From NCBI GenBank assembly GCA_036323355.1, contig AP028876.1, forward strand, positions 1,736,001 to 1,800,000: DNA of 64,000 nt, read 5' to 3'. Below are positions 8,083 to 15,410 of this stretch, one piece after another. Under the pieces are notes generated by a model that was given only the letters and a program-made list of their open reading frames with translations, ran no database searches and had not been told where the DNA came from. Position 1 is the first letter of the stretch. Each line of letters begins with the position of its first letter. The position numbers were made by a program, and so were the translations under genes. The DNA is from Gottschalkiaceae bacterium SANA (lineage in GTDB: Bacteria > Bacillota > Clostridia > Tissierellales > GPF-1).

Positions 8083-8377
8083 ATCTATTCCAGGGAAAGA
8101 AATTGATCAAGCATTGGGACTTGTGAAAGGTTCTACAATTCGGGCGAAACATATTGGGAAAGACATTATGTCCGGCTTCCGACAAATTGTTGGCGGCGAA
8201 ATGAAAGAGTATGCTGAAATGTTGACGGAAGCGCGTCAATTTGCCACCTTGCAGATGGTGGAAGAGGCAAAAACTTTAGGGGCGGATGCAATTGTCAATG
8301 TGCGGTATACGACATCGGCAGTTATGCAAGGCGCTGCAGAAATTTTGGCGTATGGAACAGCTGTAACGTTTAAATAA
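8063..8377 (+). CDS. YbjQ/UPF0145 family protein
   Basis: The 104-residue protein matches the YbjQ (UPF0145) family: a GKEI segment near the N-terminus, the central GGEMKEYAEMLTEAR, then GADAIVNVRYTTS and a C-terminal AYGTAV. The fold is a small beta-alpha domain that assembles as a pentamer in solved members, and the function is unknown, although it is often labelled a heavy-metal-binding domain. I chose the ATG at 8063 because AGGAG is 7 bases upstream. The ATG at 8057 would leave only one base between site and start. A strong terminator overlaps its stop codon. Confidence 0.85.
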   Translation: MIIVNTESIPGKEIDQALGLVKGSTIRAKHIGKDIMSGFRQIVGGEMKEYAEMLTEARQFATLQMVEEAKTLGADAIVNVRYTTSAVMQGAAEILAYGTAVTFK

Positions 8378-8398
8378 GCGGAGGAAACTCCGCTTTTT
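8376..8398 (+). terminator. Terminator after the YbjQ-family gene
   Basis: The stem AAGCGGAG/CTCCGCTT with a GAAA tetraloop runs into a T tract, and the stop codon is part of the stem. The next gene starts only 22 bases later. Confidence 0.85.
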
Positions 8399-8420
8399 CA
8401 TTTGTCACGGGAGGGTTCGA

Positions 8421-9305
8421 ATGCAAGAATTATTGGGGAAACCAGTCGCAGACGCGATTTATAAAAAAGCAAAAACAAGGATTTCTTTATTAAGGGAGTA
8501 CGGATATATTCCCCGGGTTGCAATGGTGCAGATCGGCACGGCTTCGGATGATACCTTTTACAAGCACAGTTTGATACGTCAGTGTGAAAAAATTGGAATT
8601 CAAGCGGATGATGTTTCGCTGCCTCAATCTATTACGGAGGATGATTTAATTCATCAGATTCAGCGGTTCAATGAGGATGCTGAAATACATGGTGTCATGA
8701 TTTTTCGACCCTTGCCTGACCATATTTCAAACGAGAAAATTAGTACATTTTTAGATCATTGTAAGGATGTCGACTATATGAATCCTGACAATCTTGGCAA
8801 AATCATTATTGGAAAAAGCCGGGGGAGATTGCCTGGTACACCAGCTGCTGTCATGGAAATGCTGGATTATTATGAAATTCCCTTGGCTGGGCAGGATGTT
8901 GTGATTGTCAATCGTTCCTTGGTTGTAGGAAAGCCCTTAGCCATGCTACTCTTGGATCGCAATGCAACCGTAACGATCTGTCATTCCAGAACCAAGAATC
9001 TGATTGAAAAAATGAAAGCTGCCGATATTGTGGTATCTGCCGTCGGAAAGCCAGAGCTTTTTGGCGCAGAGTGTTTTGATTCTCATAGCTGTGTTATCGA
9101 TGTGGGGATTAACAAACGCCAAGATGGTTCCATGTGCGGGGATGTGCGTTATTCAGAATTAGAATCGTTGGTAGTTGCCGCTTCGCCGGTCCCCAGGGGG
9201 ATTGGTGCTGTGACGTCTGCTGTGCTTTTAAGGAATGTTGTATATTCATGCCGTCAACTTAGCGGCTTAAGTTTGGTTGCTTCTTTCGAGGAAAGATGGG
9301 GGTAA
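8421..9305 (+). CDS. FolD-family protein (methylene-THF dehydrogenase/cyclohydrolase paralogue) with altered active site
   Basis: The 294-residue sequence aligns along its length with bifunctional FolD, which interconverts methylene-, methenyl- and formyl-tetrahydrofolate. Recognisable blocks are the PGTPAAVMEMLDYY segment, the nucleotide-binding VVGKPLAMLLL, the CHSRTKNL segment and VIDVGIN. The catalytic Lys that normally lies four residues after the conserved Tyr (here Y47) is Leu51, and the Gln of the VQLPLP motif is Phe95. The usual PVPGGVGPMT reads PVPRGIGAVT. It may be a dehydrogenase-only, altered-substrate or non-catalytic paralogue. It is followed by a peptidase and a GntR gene in a tight cluster. 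Confidence 0.75.
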   Translation: MQELLGKPVADAIYKKAKTRISLLREYGYIPRVAMVQIGTASDDTFYKHSLIRQCEKIGIQADDVSLPQSITEDDLIHQIQRFNEDAEIHGVMIFRPLPDHISNEKISTFLDHCKDVDYMNPDNLGKIIIGKSRGRLPGTPAAVMEMLDYYEIPLAGQDVVIVNRSLVVGKPLAMLLLDRNATVTICHSRTKNLIEKMKAADIVVSAVGKPELFGAECFDSHSCVIDVGINKRQDGSMCGDVRYSELESLVVAASPVPRGIGAVTSAVLLRNVVYSCRQLSGLSLVASFEERWG

Positions 9306-9310
9306 TAGAG

Positions 9311-10210
9311 ATGAAAGGATTTTTAATTGGTCATGCCGATGACCAAGTGGCGAAAACGGGTTGTACAGTTTTGCTTTGTCCGGAAGGTGCAATTGCTGGT
9401 GTCGATGTTCGCGGCGGAGCGCCGGGTACAAGAGAAACGGCACTGCTGGATCCGCGTATGACGGTGGAATGTGTGCATGGGGTGTTGCTCTCCGGTGGAA
9501 GCGCCTTTGGTTTGGATGCAGCATCGGGTGTGATGCAATATTTGGAAGAACAGGGAATCGGATTTGATACGGGTGTTGCGAAAGTACCAATTGTTCCAGC
9601 AGCCGTTCTCTTTGATTTAGCAGTCGGTCAAGCTGCGATTAGGCCAACCGCGAAAATGGGATATCATGCCTGTGTTAACGCGGAAGATGGAATTCCATTG
9701 CGAGGGAATATTGGTGCGGGGACAGGCGCAACTGTTGGCAAGGAAAAGGGCATGCATCTTGCGATGAAATCAGGATTTGGTTTTTCGATTTTTGAGAGGG
9801 ATGATTTTTTTGTCGCGGCGGGAATTGCAGTCAATAGTTTTGGCGAGATTTTTTCAGAAACAGGAGAACGGATTGCAGGGGTGCAGATTTCTGAGAATCA
9901 AACGCCGGATCAAAAGCCATTTTTAGGAAGCAATACAACCATCGGTTTCATTTTAACCAATGCGATTGTTACCAAATCACAAGCGAATAAATTGGCTTCT
10001 GTTGGACATAATGGGTATGCACGATCCATACGGCCCTGTCATACCCCTTATGATGGAGACACGCTTTTTTGCCTGTCAACTGCAAAGATTCCTTTTGATT
10101 TTTATAGCCTGTGCAAAGTGACGGAGCAGGTTGTGGCTTCTGCAGTCATCGACGCGGTTGAACAAGCTGAATCGATACCTGGATTTCCAGCGGCAAGGGG
10201 GAAGGGATGA
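9311..10210 (+). CDS. P1 (S58) family autoprocessing peptidase/hydrolase
   Basis: This belongs to the DmpA-like P1 family, N-terminal-nucleophile hydrolases that cleave themselves into two chains and act as aminopeptidases or amidases. Typical blocks are VDVRGGAPGTRET, LSGGSAFGLDAASG, NIGAGTGATVGK and the probable autocleavage site SNTTIGF. The nucleophile is probably a Thr of NTTIG. The C-terminal block GYARSIRPCHTPYDGDT is also characteristic. The ATG at 9311 has GGGGG about 8 bases upstream. An in-frame ATG at 9296 with GAGG upstream would overlap the FolD-like gene and remains possible. The substrate is unknown. Confidence 0.85.
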   Translation: MKGFLIGHADDQVAKTGCTVLLCPEGAIAGVDVRGGAPGTRETALLDPRMTVECVHGVLLSGGSAFGLDAASGVMQYLEEQGIGFDTGVAKVPIVPAAVLFDLAVGQAAIRPTAKMGYHACVNAEDGIPLRGNIGAGTGATVGKEKGMHLAMKSGFGFSIFERDDFFVAAGIAVNSFGEIFSETGERIAGVQISENQTPDQKPFLGSNTTIGFILTNAIVTKSQANKLASVGHNGYARSIRPCHTPYDGDTLFCLSTAKIPFDFYSLCKVTEQVVASAVIDAVEQAESIPGFPAARGKG

Positions 10211-10914
10211 ATCCATTAGATGAAAGGCCCTTATACATTCAACTAAAAAACGATTTGTTGGATCAAATTAAGTCTGGAATTTGGCAGGAAAAGGATCAGA
10301 TTCCGACGGAATTGGAGTTGATGGAACTCTATCATTTGGGCCGTGATACGGTTCGAAAGGCTGTCTCCATCCTGGTACAAGAGGGATATCTGATCAAGCG
10401 AAGAGGGAAGGGGACCTTTGTTGCAAAGACACAGTTCTCCATTGGGTTTGAACCCTTGATTAGCTTGCGTTATGCGCTTCAAGTGAGGGGCTTAGAAGAA
10501 ACGAATGTGGTTTTGGATCAGTTTATCGGCACGCAACCGAAGGGAATCGCCGATCGGGCTCGCATGCCTCAGTTGAAAGAATCCATGCGGATTTTACGTT
10601 TGCGCGTTGTAGAAGGCCGCCCTTTGGCCATGGAAGAGTCGGTTTTTTCCTCTCAAGGAATCAACTTAGAGGAAGTGAATCCACATGAATCCATTTCGCG
10701 GTTTCTCTTGCAGCAATGGGGAAATCAAATCGATCGTATTGAGCAAATTATGACACCGAAGAACCCTACGAAAGTCGAGCGGGAACAATTGGAATTGAAG
10801 GAAAACTGTCAGGTTTTAGCTTTGGAACGATGGATTTATGTGAAAAAGAAGGAATCTCCCATCTCCTATGTTTCATTTGTGATTCCTATGACAGAATATG
10901 ATTTTTCCATTTAA
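10207..10914 (+). CDS. GntR-family transcriptional regulator (HutC/UTRA type)
   Basis: The 235-residue protein has an N-terminal winged helix-turn-helix (about residues 5-70, with PTELELMELYHLGRDTVRKA) and a C-terminal UTRA ligand-binding domain (about 90-232). Regulators of this type usually repress sugar or amino-sugar genes and release DNA on binding a metabolite. It overlaps the peptidase gene by 4 bp (ATGA) and sits directly upstream of an FGGY sugar kinase gene. That kinase's promoter region contains an 8-bp inverted repeat, so it is the likely target. Confidence 0.9.
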   Translation: MNPLDERPLYIQLKNDLLDQIKSGIWQEKDQIPTELELMELYHLGRDTVRKAVSILVQEGYLIKRRGKGTFVAKTQFSIGFEPLISLRYALQVRGLEETNVVLDQFIGTQPKGIADRARMPQLKESMRILRLRVVEGRPLAMEESVFSSQGINLEEVNPHESISRFLLQQWGNQIDRIEQIMTPKNPTKVEREQLELKENCQVLALERWIYVKKKESPISYVSFVIPMTEYDFSI

Positions 10915-10934
10915 CCGACGTAAGTCGGTTTTTT
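10913..10934 (+). terminator. Terminator after the GntR gene
   Basis: AACCGAC/GTCGGTT with the loop GTAA, followed by a T tract, immediately after the stop codon. Confidence 0.85.
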
Positions 10935-10940
10935 CATTTA

Positions 10941-10991
10941 ACCAAGGAATTCAATTGTCCTTGGTCTCATTTTGGAAAGAAGTGATATAAT
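10941..10991 (+). promoter_or_regulatory. Candidate GntR operator and extended -10 promoter of the sugar kinase gene
   Basis: ACCAAGGA (10941-10948) and TCCTTGGT (10958-10965) form a perfect 8-bp inverted repeat with a 9-base spacer. TATAAT at 10986-10991 is preceded by TG one base upstream, an extended -10 box. The repeat lies across the -35 region, a usual place for a repressor. There is no T tract after the repeat, so it is not a normal terminator. Confidence 0.5.
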
Positions 10992-11020
10992 ATCCTTGAA
11001 TCTACCAATAGGAGGAAACT

Positions 11021-12577
11021 ATGGCATCCAAGGTGGTATTATCTATCGATTGCGGCACCCAGAGTGTCCGCGCTATGCTCTTTAATCAAAAGGGAGAATT
11101 GCTGGATCGGGTAAAAAAAAGTTTTCAACCGTACACGTCACCACATTTGGATTGGGCGGAGCAGGATGCGGATCAGTATTGGGAAAATCTATGCCAAGTA
11201 ACGCGAAGTCTTCAACAAAAGTCACCAAAATTATTTGAAATGGTGGAAGCAGTAACACTGACGACACAGAGAGACACGGCTGTATTTTTAGATCAGAGCG
11301 GGAGACCTCTTCGTCCTGCGATAATTTGGATGGATCAGAGAAAATTGAAGAAAGCACTTCCTTTTAATAAAACGCAAGCTTTGGCTCTTCGGTTGACGGG
11401 AATGCGGGAAACTGCGATCACATATAATCGAAATTGTCCGGCGCATTGGGTGAAAGTAATGGAGCCCGAAATTTGGAAAAACACAGAACGTGTTTTGTTG
11501 CTGTCGGGCTATCTGCTCTTTCGTATGACTGGCTTGTATCGGGACAGCGATGCTGCACAAGCAGGGAAGGTTCCTTTTAATCATAAAACGAGAAAATGGG
11601 AACCTAGTTTTTCGATCAAGGGACAGATTTTTCAAATTCCCAAAGGAATGCTTCCAGAACTGATTGAGCCAGGTCAAAGGGTCGGTGAGATCGTAGAGAG
11701 GGCGGCGAGTGAATCGGCTATGCCTCTTGGCTTGCCAGTTATTGCCTCAGCGTCGGACAAGGGCTGTGAGACGATTGGATCGGGATGCATGGATGAAACA
11801 ACAGCGAGCATATCTTTAGGCTCTCAAGCCAGTATCCAAACAACAACAAGGCGTTATTTTGAACCCATACGATATATTCCACCCTTTGCAGCGATGATCC
11901 CCGCTAGTTTTAATCCAGAGATTCAAGTATATAAAGGGTATTGGATGATATCTTGGTTCGAACGGGAATTTGCAGAAAAGGAAATGCAAGAGGCAAAAGA
12001 ATTGGGCGTGTCTCCAGAATCTCTTTTAAATAAGCGTTTAGCGGCTGTGCCTGCCGGGTCAGATGGATTAATTCTACAACCCTTATGGGGAGCTGGCATC
12101 AAGAAACCTGAAGCTAGGGGTTCAATTTTAGGATTTAATGATCAACATACACGCATTCATATTTATCGAGCGATTATAGAAGGTGTTGGATATGCCTTGC
12201 TGGAAGGAGCGGGACAGATTGAAAAAAAACTAGGTCATTCTTTTACATCGATTGCTATTTCCGGCGGTGGATCGCAAAGCGATGCCATTTGCCAGATTAC
12301 GGCAAATCTTTTCAATATTCCCGTATATCGCGTGCAAACCCATGAAACATCGGGATTGGGTGCGGCCATAGCCGGTTTTGTTGGACTTGGTGTTTATGAT
12401 ACTTTCGAAGAGGGAATTGCAAAAATGGTTCAAAAAACCGATTGGTTTGAACCGGATCCCAAAGAGGCGAAGATCTACCAACTTCTATATCAAAGAATCT
12501 ATAAAAAAACCTATAAGCAGTTGAAACCCTTATATAAAGAATTGAGAAAAATTATGAAGGAAATCAATGAAGAATAG
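11021..12577 (+). CDS. FGGY-family carbohydrate kinase
   Basis: This enzyme transfers phosphate from ATP to a sugar or polyol. The 518-residue protein shows the N-terminal phosphate-binding DCGTQSVRAMLFN, the substrate-domain segment TTQRDTAVFLD followed by IIWMDQRK, and the C-terminal nucleotide site ISGGGSQSDAICQITA. The family includes xylulokinase, gluconate kinase and glycerol kinase, and the sequence does not decide between them. A TAGGAGG site precedes the ATG. No sugar transporter or isomerase is next to it. The GntR/UTRA regulator upstream is the probable controller. Confidence 0.88.
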   Translation: MASKVVLSIDCGTQSVRAMLFNQKGELLDRVKKSFQPYTSPHLDWAEQDADQYWENLCQVTRSLQQKSPKLFEMVEAVTLTTQRDTAVFLDQSGRPLRPAIIWMDQRKLKKALPFNKTQALALRLTGMRETAITYNRNCPAHWVKVMEPEIWKNTERVLLLSGYLLFRMTGLYRDSDAAQAGKVPFNHKTRKWEPSFSIKGQIFQIPKGMLPELIEPGQRVGEIVERAASESAMPLGLPVIASASDKGCETIGSGCMDETTASISLGSQASIQTTTRRYFEPIRYIPPFAAMIPASFNPEIQVYKGYWMISWFEREFAEKEMQEAKELGVSPESLLNKRLAAVPAGSDGLILQPLWGAGIKKPEARGSILGFNDQHTRIHIYRAIIEGVGYALLEGAGQIEKKLGHSFTSIAISGGGSQSDAICQITANLFNIPVYRVQTHETSGLGAAIAGFVGLGVYDTFEEGIAKMVQKTDWFEPDPKEAKIYQLLYQRIYKKTYKQLKPLYKELRKIMKEINEE

Positions 12578-12604
12578 GACATATTGATTGCAAGTCTTGA
12601 GTGC

Positions 12605-12641
12605 AAGAAAAGAAGCGTGAATTTCGCGCTTCTTTTCTTTT
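12605..12641 (+). terminator. Terminator after the FGGY kinase gene
   Basis: A 13-bp stem, AAGAAAAGAAGCG/CGCTTCTTTTCTT, with a 9-base loop, running into T-rich sequence. Confidence 0.85.
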
Positions 12642-12697
12642 ATCCAAGTCATATATCGTTTATAATAAAGGGTAGAATAAAATGAGAGGAGAAAAGA

Positions 12698-13582
12698 ATG
12701 AAAATCAGAAAAGCAGTTATTCCTGCGGCTGGGTTTGGTACAAGATTTCTTCCAGCTACGAAAGCACAACCAAAAGAAATGTTACCCATCGTCGATAAAC
12801 CATCGATTCAATATATTGTAGAAGAAGCATTGAATTCCGGCATCGAAGAAATCTTGATTATTGTGGGACGCGACAAGTCCTCCATCATCAATCATTTTGA
12901 TCGATCCGTGGAACTTGAATTGACATTGGAGAAGAATCAGAAAGATGAAGCTTTAGCCATGGTCCGAGAGATAACAAACATGGTGAATATTCACTTTATT
13001 AGGCAAAAGGAAGCTTTGGGATTGGGGCATGCGATCCTTCAAGCGAAAACCTTTGTGGGTAATGAACCCTTTGCCGTCTTGCTGGGAGACGATATTGTTG
13101 ATCATCAAGTGCCCTGTTTAAAACAATTGATTGATAGTTATGAGCAGTATCAATGCAGTGTGGTTGGCGTACAATCAGTTGAGTGGGATCATGTATCTAA
13201 ATATGGTATTGTCGATGGAAAAGAAATTGCTTCTCGGACTTATGAAGTGAAAGACATGGTCGAAAAGCCAGCCAGGGAGGATGCGCCATCCAATGTAGCA
13301 ATTCTGGGTCGATACATTTTGACACCTGATATTTTCGGGTATTTGGAGGAAACTCAACCGGGAGCTGGAAATGAAATTCAATTAACAGATGGAATTAAAA
13401 AACTTTGCCAAGGGAATCGAGTTTTGGCCTATGACTTCGAGGGAAGGCGATATGATGCCGGTGATAAACTTGGCTTCTTAGAAGCAACCGTTGAATTTGG
13501 ACTGAAGAATCCAGAAATTGGCGACGCATTTCATACCTATTTAAAAAACCTAATACAAGGAGAAAATAATGACAACTTTTAA
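12698..13582 (+). CDS. galU: UTP--glucose-1-phosphate uridylyltransferase
   Basis: This makes UDP-glucose from UTP and glucose-1-phosphate for glycolipid and wall polymers. The 294-residue length fits the family. Visible are the nucleotide-binding AAGFGTRFLPATKAQPKEM at residues 10-28, IVDKPSIQYIVEEA, LGLGHAI, the metal-binding LLGDDIV and the late Lys in VKDMVEKP. A TATAAT box at 12661-12666 may be its promoter, and a GAGGAG site precedes the ATG. The next gene, truA, overlaps by 14 bp, so galU leads a long co-directional run of genes. Confidence 0.96.
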   Translation: MKIRKAVIPAAGFGTRFLPATKAQPKEMLPIVDKPSIQYIVEEALNSGIEEILIIVGRDKSSIINHFDRSVELELTLEKNQKDEALAMVREITNMVNIHFIRQKEALGLGHAILQAKTFVGNEPFAVLLGDDIVDHQVPCLKQLIDSYEQYQCSVVGVQSVEWDHVSKYGIVDGKEIASRTYEVKDMVEKPAREDAPSNVAILGRYILTPDIFGYLEETQPGAGNEIQLTDGIKKLCQGNRVLAYDFEGRRYDAGDKLGFLEATVEFGLKNPEIGDAFHTYLKNLIQGENNDNF

Positions 13583-14306
13583 AATGACCATTGCCTATGA
13601 CGGCACGAAATATCAAGGATGGCAACGATTGGGTAATACTGATATGACCATTCAAGGAAAAATTGAAGCAGTTTTATCGAGAATATACACCCGTCCAATT
13701 TTGATCGACGGTTCAGGACGAACTGATGCCGGCGTTCATGCAAAGGGGCAGATTGCTTCTGTGGAACTACCGAAAAATCGAATTGATCCTAAGTCTTTGG
13801 GCGAAATCAACCATTATCTTCCGGAGGATATTCAAATCATGTCCATGGAAAAGGCGGATGATCGTTTCCATGCTAGATTTAATGCCAAGCAAAAGATTTA
13901 TCGTTATCGAATTTCTGTTTCTCCATCTGGAAATGTGTTTGAGAGAAAAGAAATGATTCGGATTGAAGAGCCTCTGAACTTAGAGGCAATGCGCAGTGCT
14001 GCTAGCTATTTAATAGGCGAGCATGATTTTCAATCATTTACGGCCATGAAATCAAAGACAAAATCCACGGTTCGGACGATTGAGTCGATTACTGTTACAG
14101 CTTTGTCAGACGAAATACAAATCGATTTTTTAGGAAGTGGATTTCTGCGTCAGCAAGTACGCTTGATGATGGGACTTTTGATCCAGGTTGCCCAAGGCGT
14201 TGTTAAGCCGAAGGCGGTAAAAGATATTCTTGACGAAAAATCACGAGCCAATACGAGAGCAGTAGCTCCAGCAAAGGGTTTGTGTTTGGAGCGTGTCATC
14301 TACTAG
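13569..14306 (+). CDS. truA: tRNA pseudouridine(38-40) synthase TruA
   Basis: This converts uridines 38, 39 and 40 of the tRNA anticodon arm to pseudouridine. The 245-residue protein carries the catalytic Asp motif GSGRTDAGVHAKGQ and the family blocks IAYDGTKYQGWQ near the start and FLRQQVRLMMG near the end. An AAGGAG site 6 bases before the ATG lies inside the galU coding region. Confidence 0.96.
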   Translation: MTTFKMTIAYDGTKYQGWQRLGNTDMTIQGKIEAVLSRIYTRPILIDGSGRTDAGVHAKGQIASVELPKNRIDPKSLGEINHYLPEDIQIMSMEKADDRFHARFNAKQKIYRYRISVSPSGNVFERKEMIRIEEPLNLEAMRSAASYLIGEHDFQSFTAMKSKTKSTVRTIESITVTALSDEIQIDFLGSGFLRQQVRLMMGLLIQVAQGVVKPKAVKDILDEKSRANTRAVAPAKGLCLERVIY

Positions 14307-14315
14307 GAGGACTTC

Positions 14316-15410
14316 ATGGAGATACGATTTTTTCATTTGGCAGATATTCATATCGGGAAATGCTATTCCACTCATTGCTTAAGCCATGCGCATGCTGAAT
14401 CGAGGCGGAATGAAACCTGGGGAACCTTTGCGCGCATTTGCGGAAGGGCAAAGGACGAAGGCGTAGATTTTATTTTGATTGCAGGCGATCTTTTTGACAG
14501 TCACTATTGTAGTCTTCAAGATCTATTGGGTGTTTCGGAGCTTTTTGCTAGCCTGTCGCCTATTTCAATTTATGTGATCGCTGGCAATCATGATCCCTTG
14601 GGAGAAAAGAGTGTCTATCACTGGGTGAAATGGCCTAAAAATGTGTATGTGTTTTCTTCGCAGCAATTTGAAAAAATCGAGTTGGAAGAGAAGAATCTAA
14701 CCATCTGGGGGAAAAGTTGGGACCGCAAAGAAGATTCTGAAACTTGTATCGTACCTATTTTTAATCCCGATACGAAAAATCTTCTTATGCATCATGGTGA
14801 TCTTGATCTTGAAGGATCCCTCTATGCTAATTTGTCCTCGAAGAACATTCAGGAAGGAAATTTTGATTATGTCGCTTTAGGACATATTCATCGACCTGAA
14901 ATCTCAAAAAAATTTACAGGGGCCTATGCGGGAAGTCCAGAACCCTTGGATTTTGGGGAGTATGGGGAACATGGCTATATGGATGTTCGCATAAAAGATG
15001 GGCAGACGGATATTCAATTCATTCCAGAAAGTAGTCGTAAATTTATCGCATTTGAGATTGAAGCTTCGGCAACAGATACTGTTCTTTCATTGGCAACAAA
15101 GATTCGTAGTCACGTTATTGATCTACAACCGAGTAAAGATTTTTTCAAGGTTACGGTCACAGGGTATTGGGAGGGGCAGTTCGAAATGGCTTCTAACCAG
15201 CTGAAGGCTTTATTACAGTCTGAATTCTATGATTTGACCATCCGTGATCAAACAAAGCCGGATTTGAACATCGAAAGGTTAGAACAAATCTATAGTGATT
15301 CGGCTGTTGGGCGATACATTCGAACAATTCAATCTTCAAATCTTGATGAATTGGTTCAAAAAGAAGCCTTGTATATTGGACTTGAAGCTTTGTTGAAAGG
15401 AAAAAAATGA
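14316..15410 (+). CDS. yhaO: Metallophosphoesterase of the YhaO/SbcD type (DNA exonuclease subunit)
   Basis: This is the nuclease partner of an SMC-like ATPase encoded by the next gene, resembling the YhaO-YhaN pair and the SbcCD/Mre11-Rad50 systems. The 364-residue protein has the two-metal phosphoesterase motifs in order: LADIHIGKC, AGDLFDS, AGNHDPLG, MHHGDLD and LGHIHRPE. A TAGGAGG site precedes the ATG, and the ATPase gene overlaps the 3' end (ATGATG). The role in DNA end processing or repair is inferred from the family. Confidence 0.88.
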   Translation: MEIRFFHLADIHIGKCYSTHCLSHAHAESRRNETWGTFARICGRAKDEGVDFILIAGDLFDSHYCSLQDLLGVSELFASLSPISIYVIAGNHDPLGEKSVYHWVKWPKNVYVFSSQQFEKIELEEKNLTIWGKSWDRKEDSETCIVPIFNPDTKNLLMHHGDLDLEGSLYANLSSKNIQEGNFDYVALGHIHRPEISKKFTGAYAGSPEPLDFGEYGEHGYMDVRIKDGQTDIQFIPESSRKFIAFEIEASATDTVLSLATKIRSHVIDLQPSKDFFKVTVTGYWEGQFEMASNQLKALLQSEFYDLTIRDQTKPDLNIERLEQIYSDSAVGRYIRTIQSSNLDELVQKEALYIGLEALLKGKK

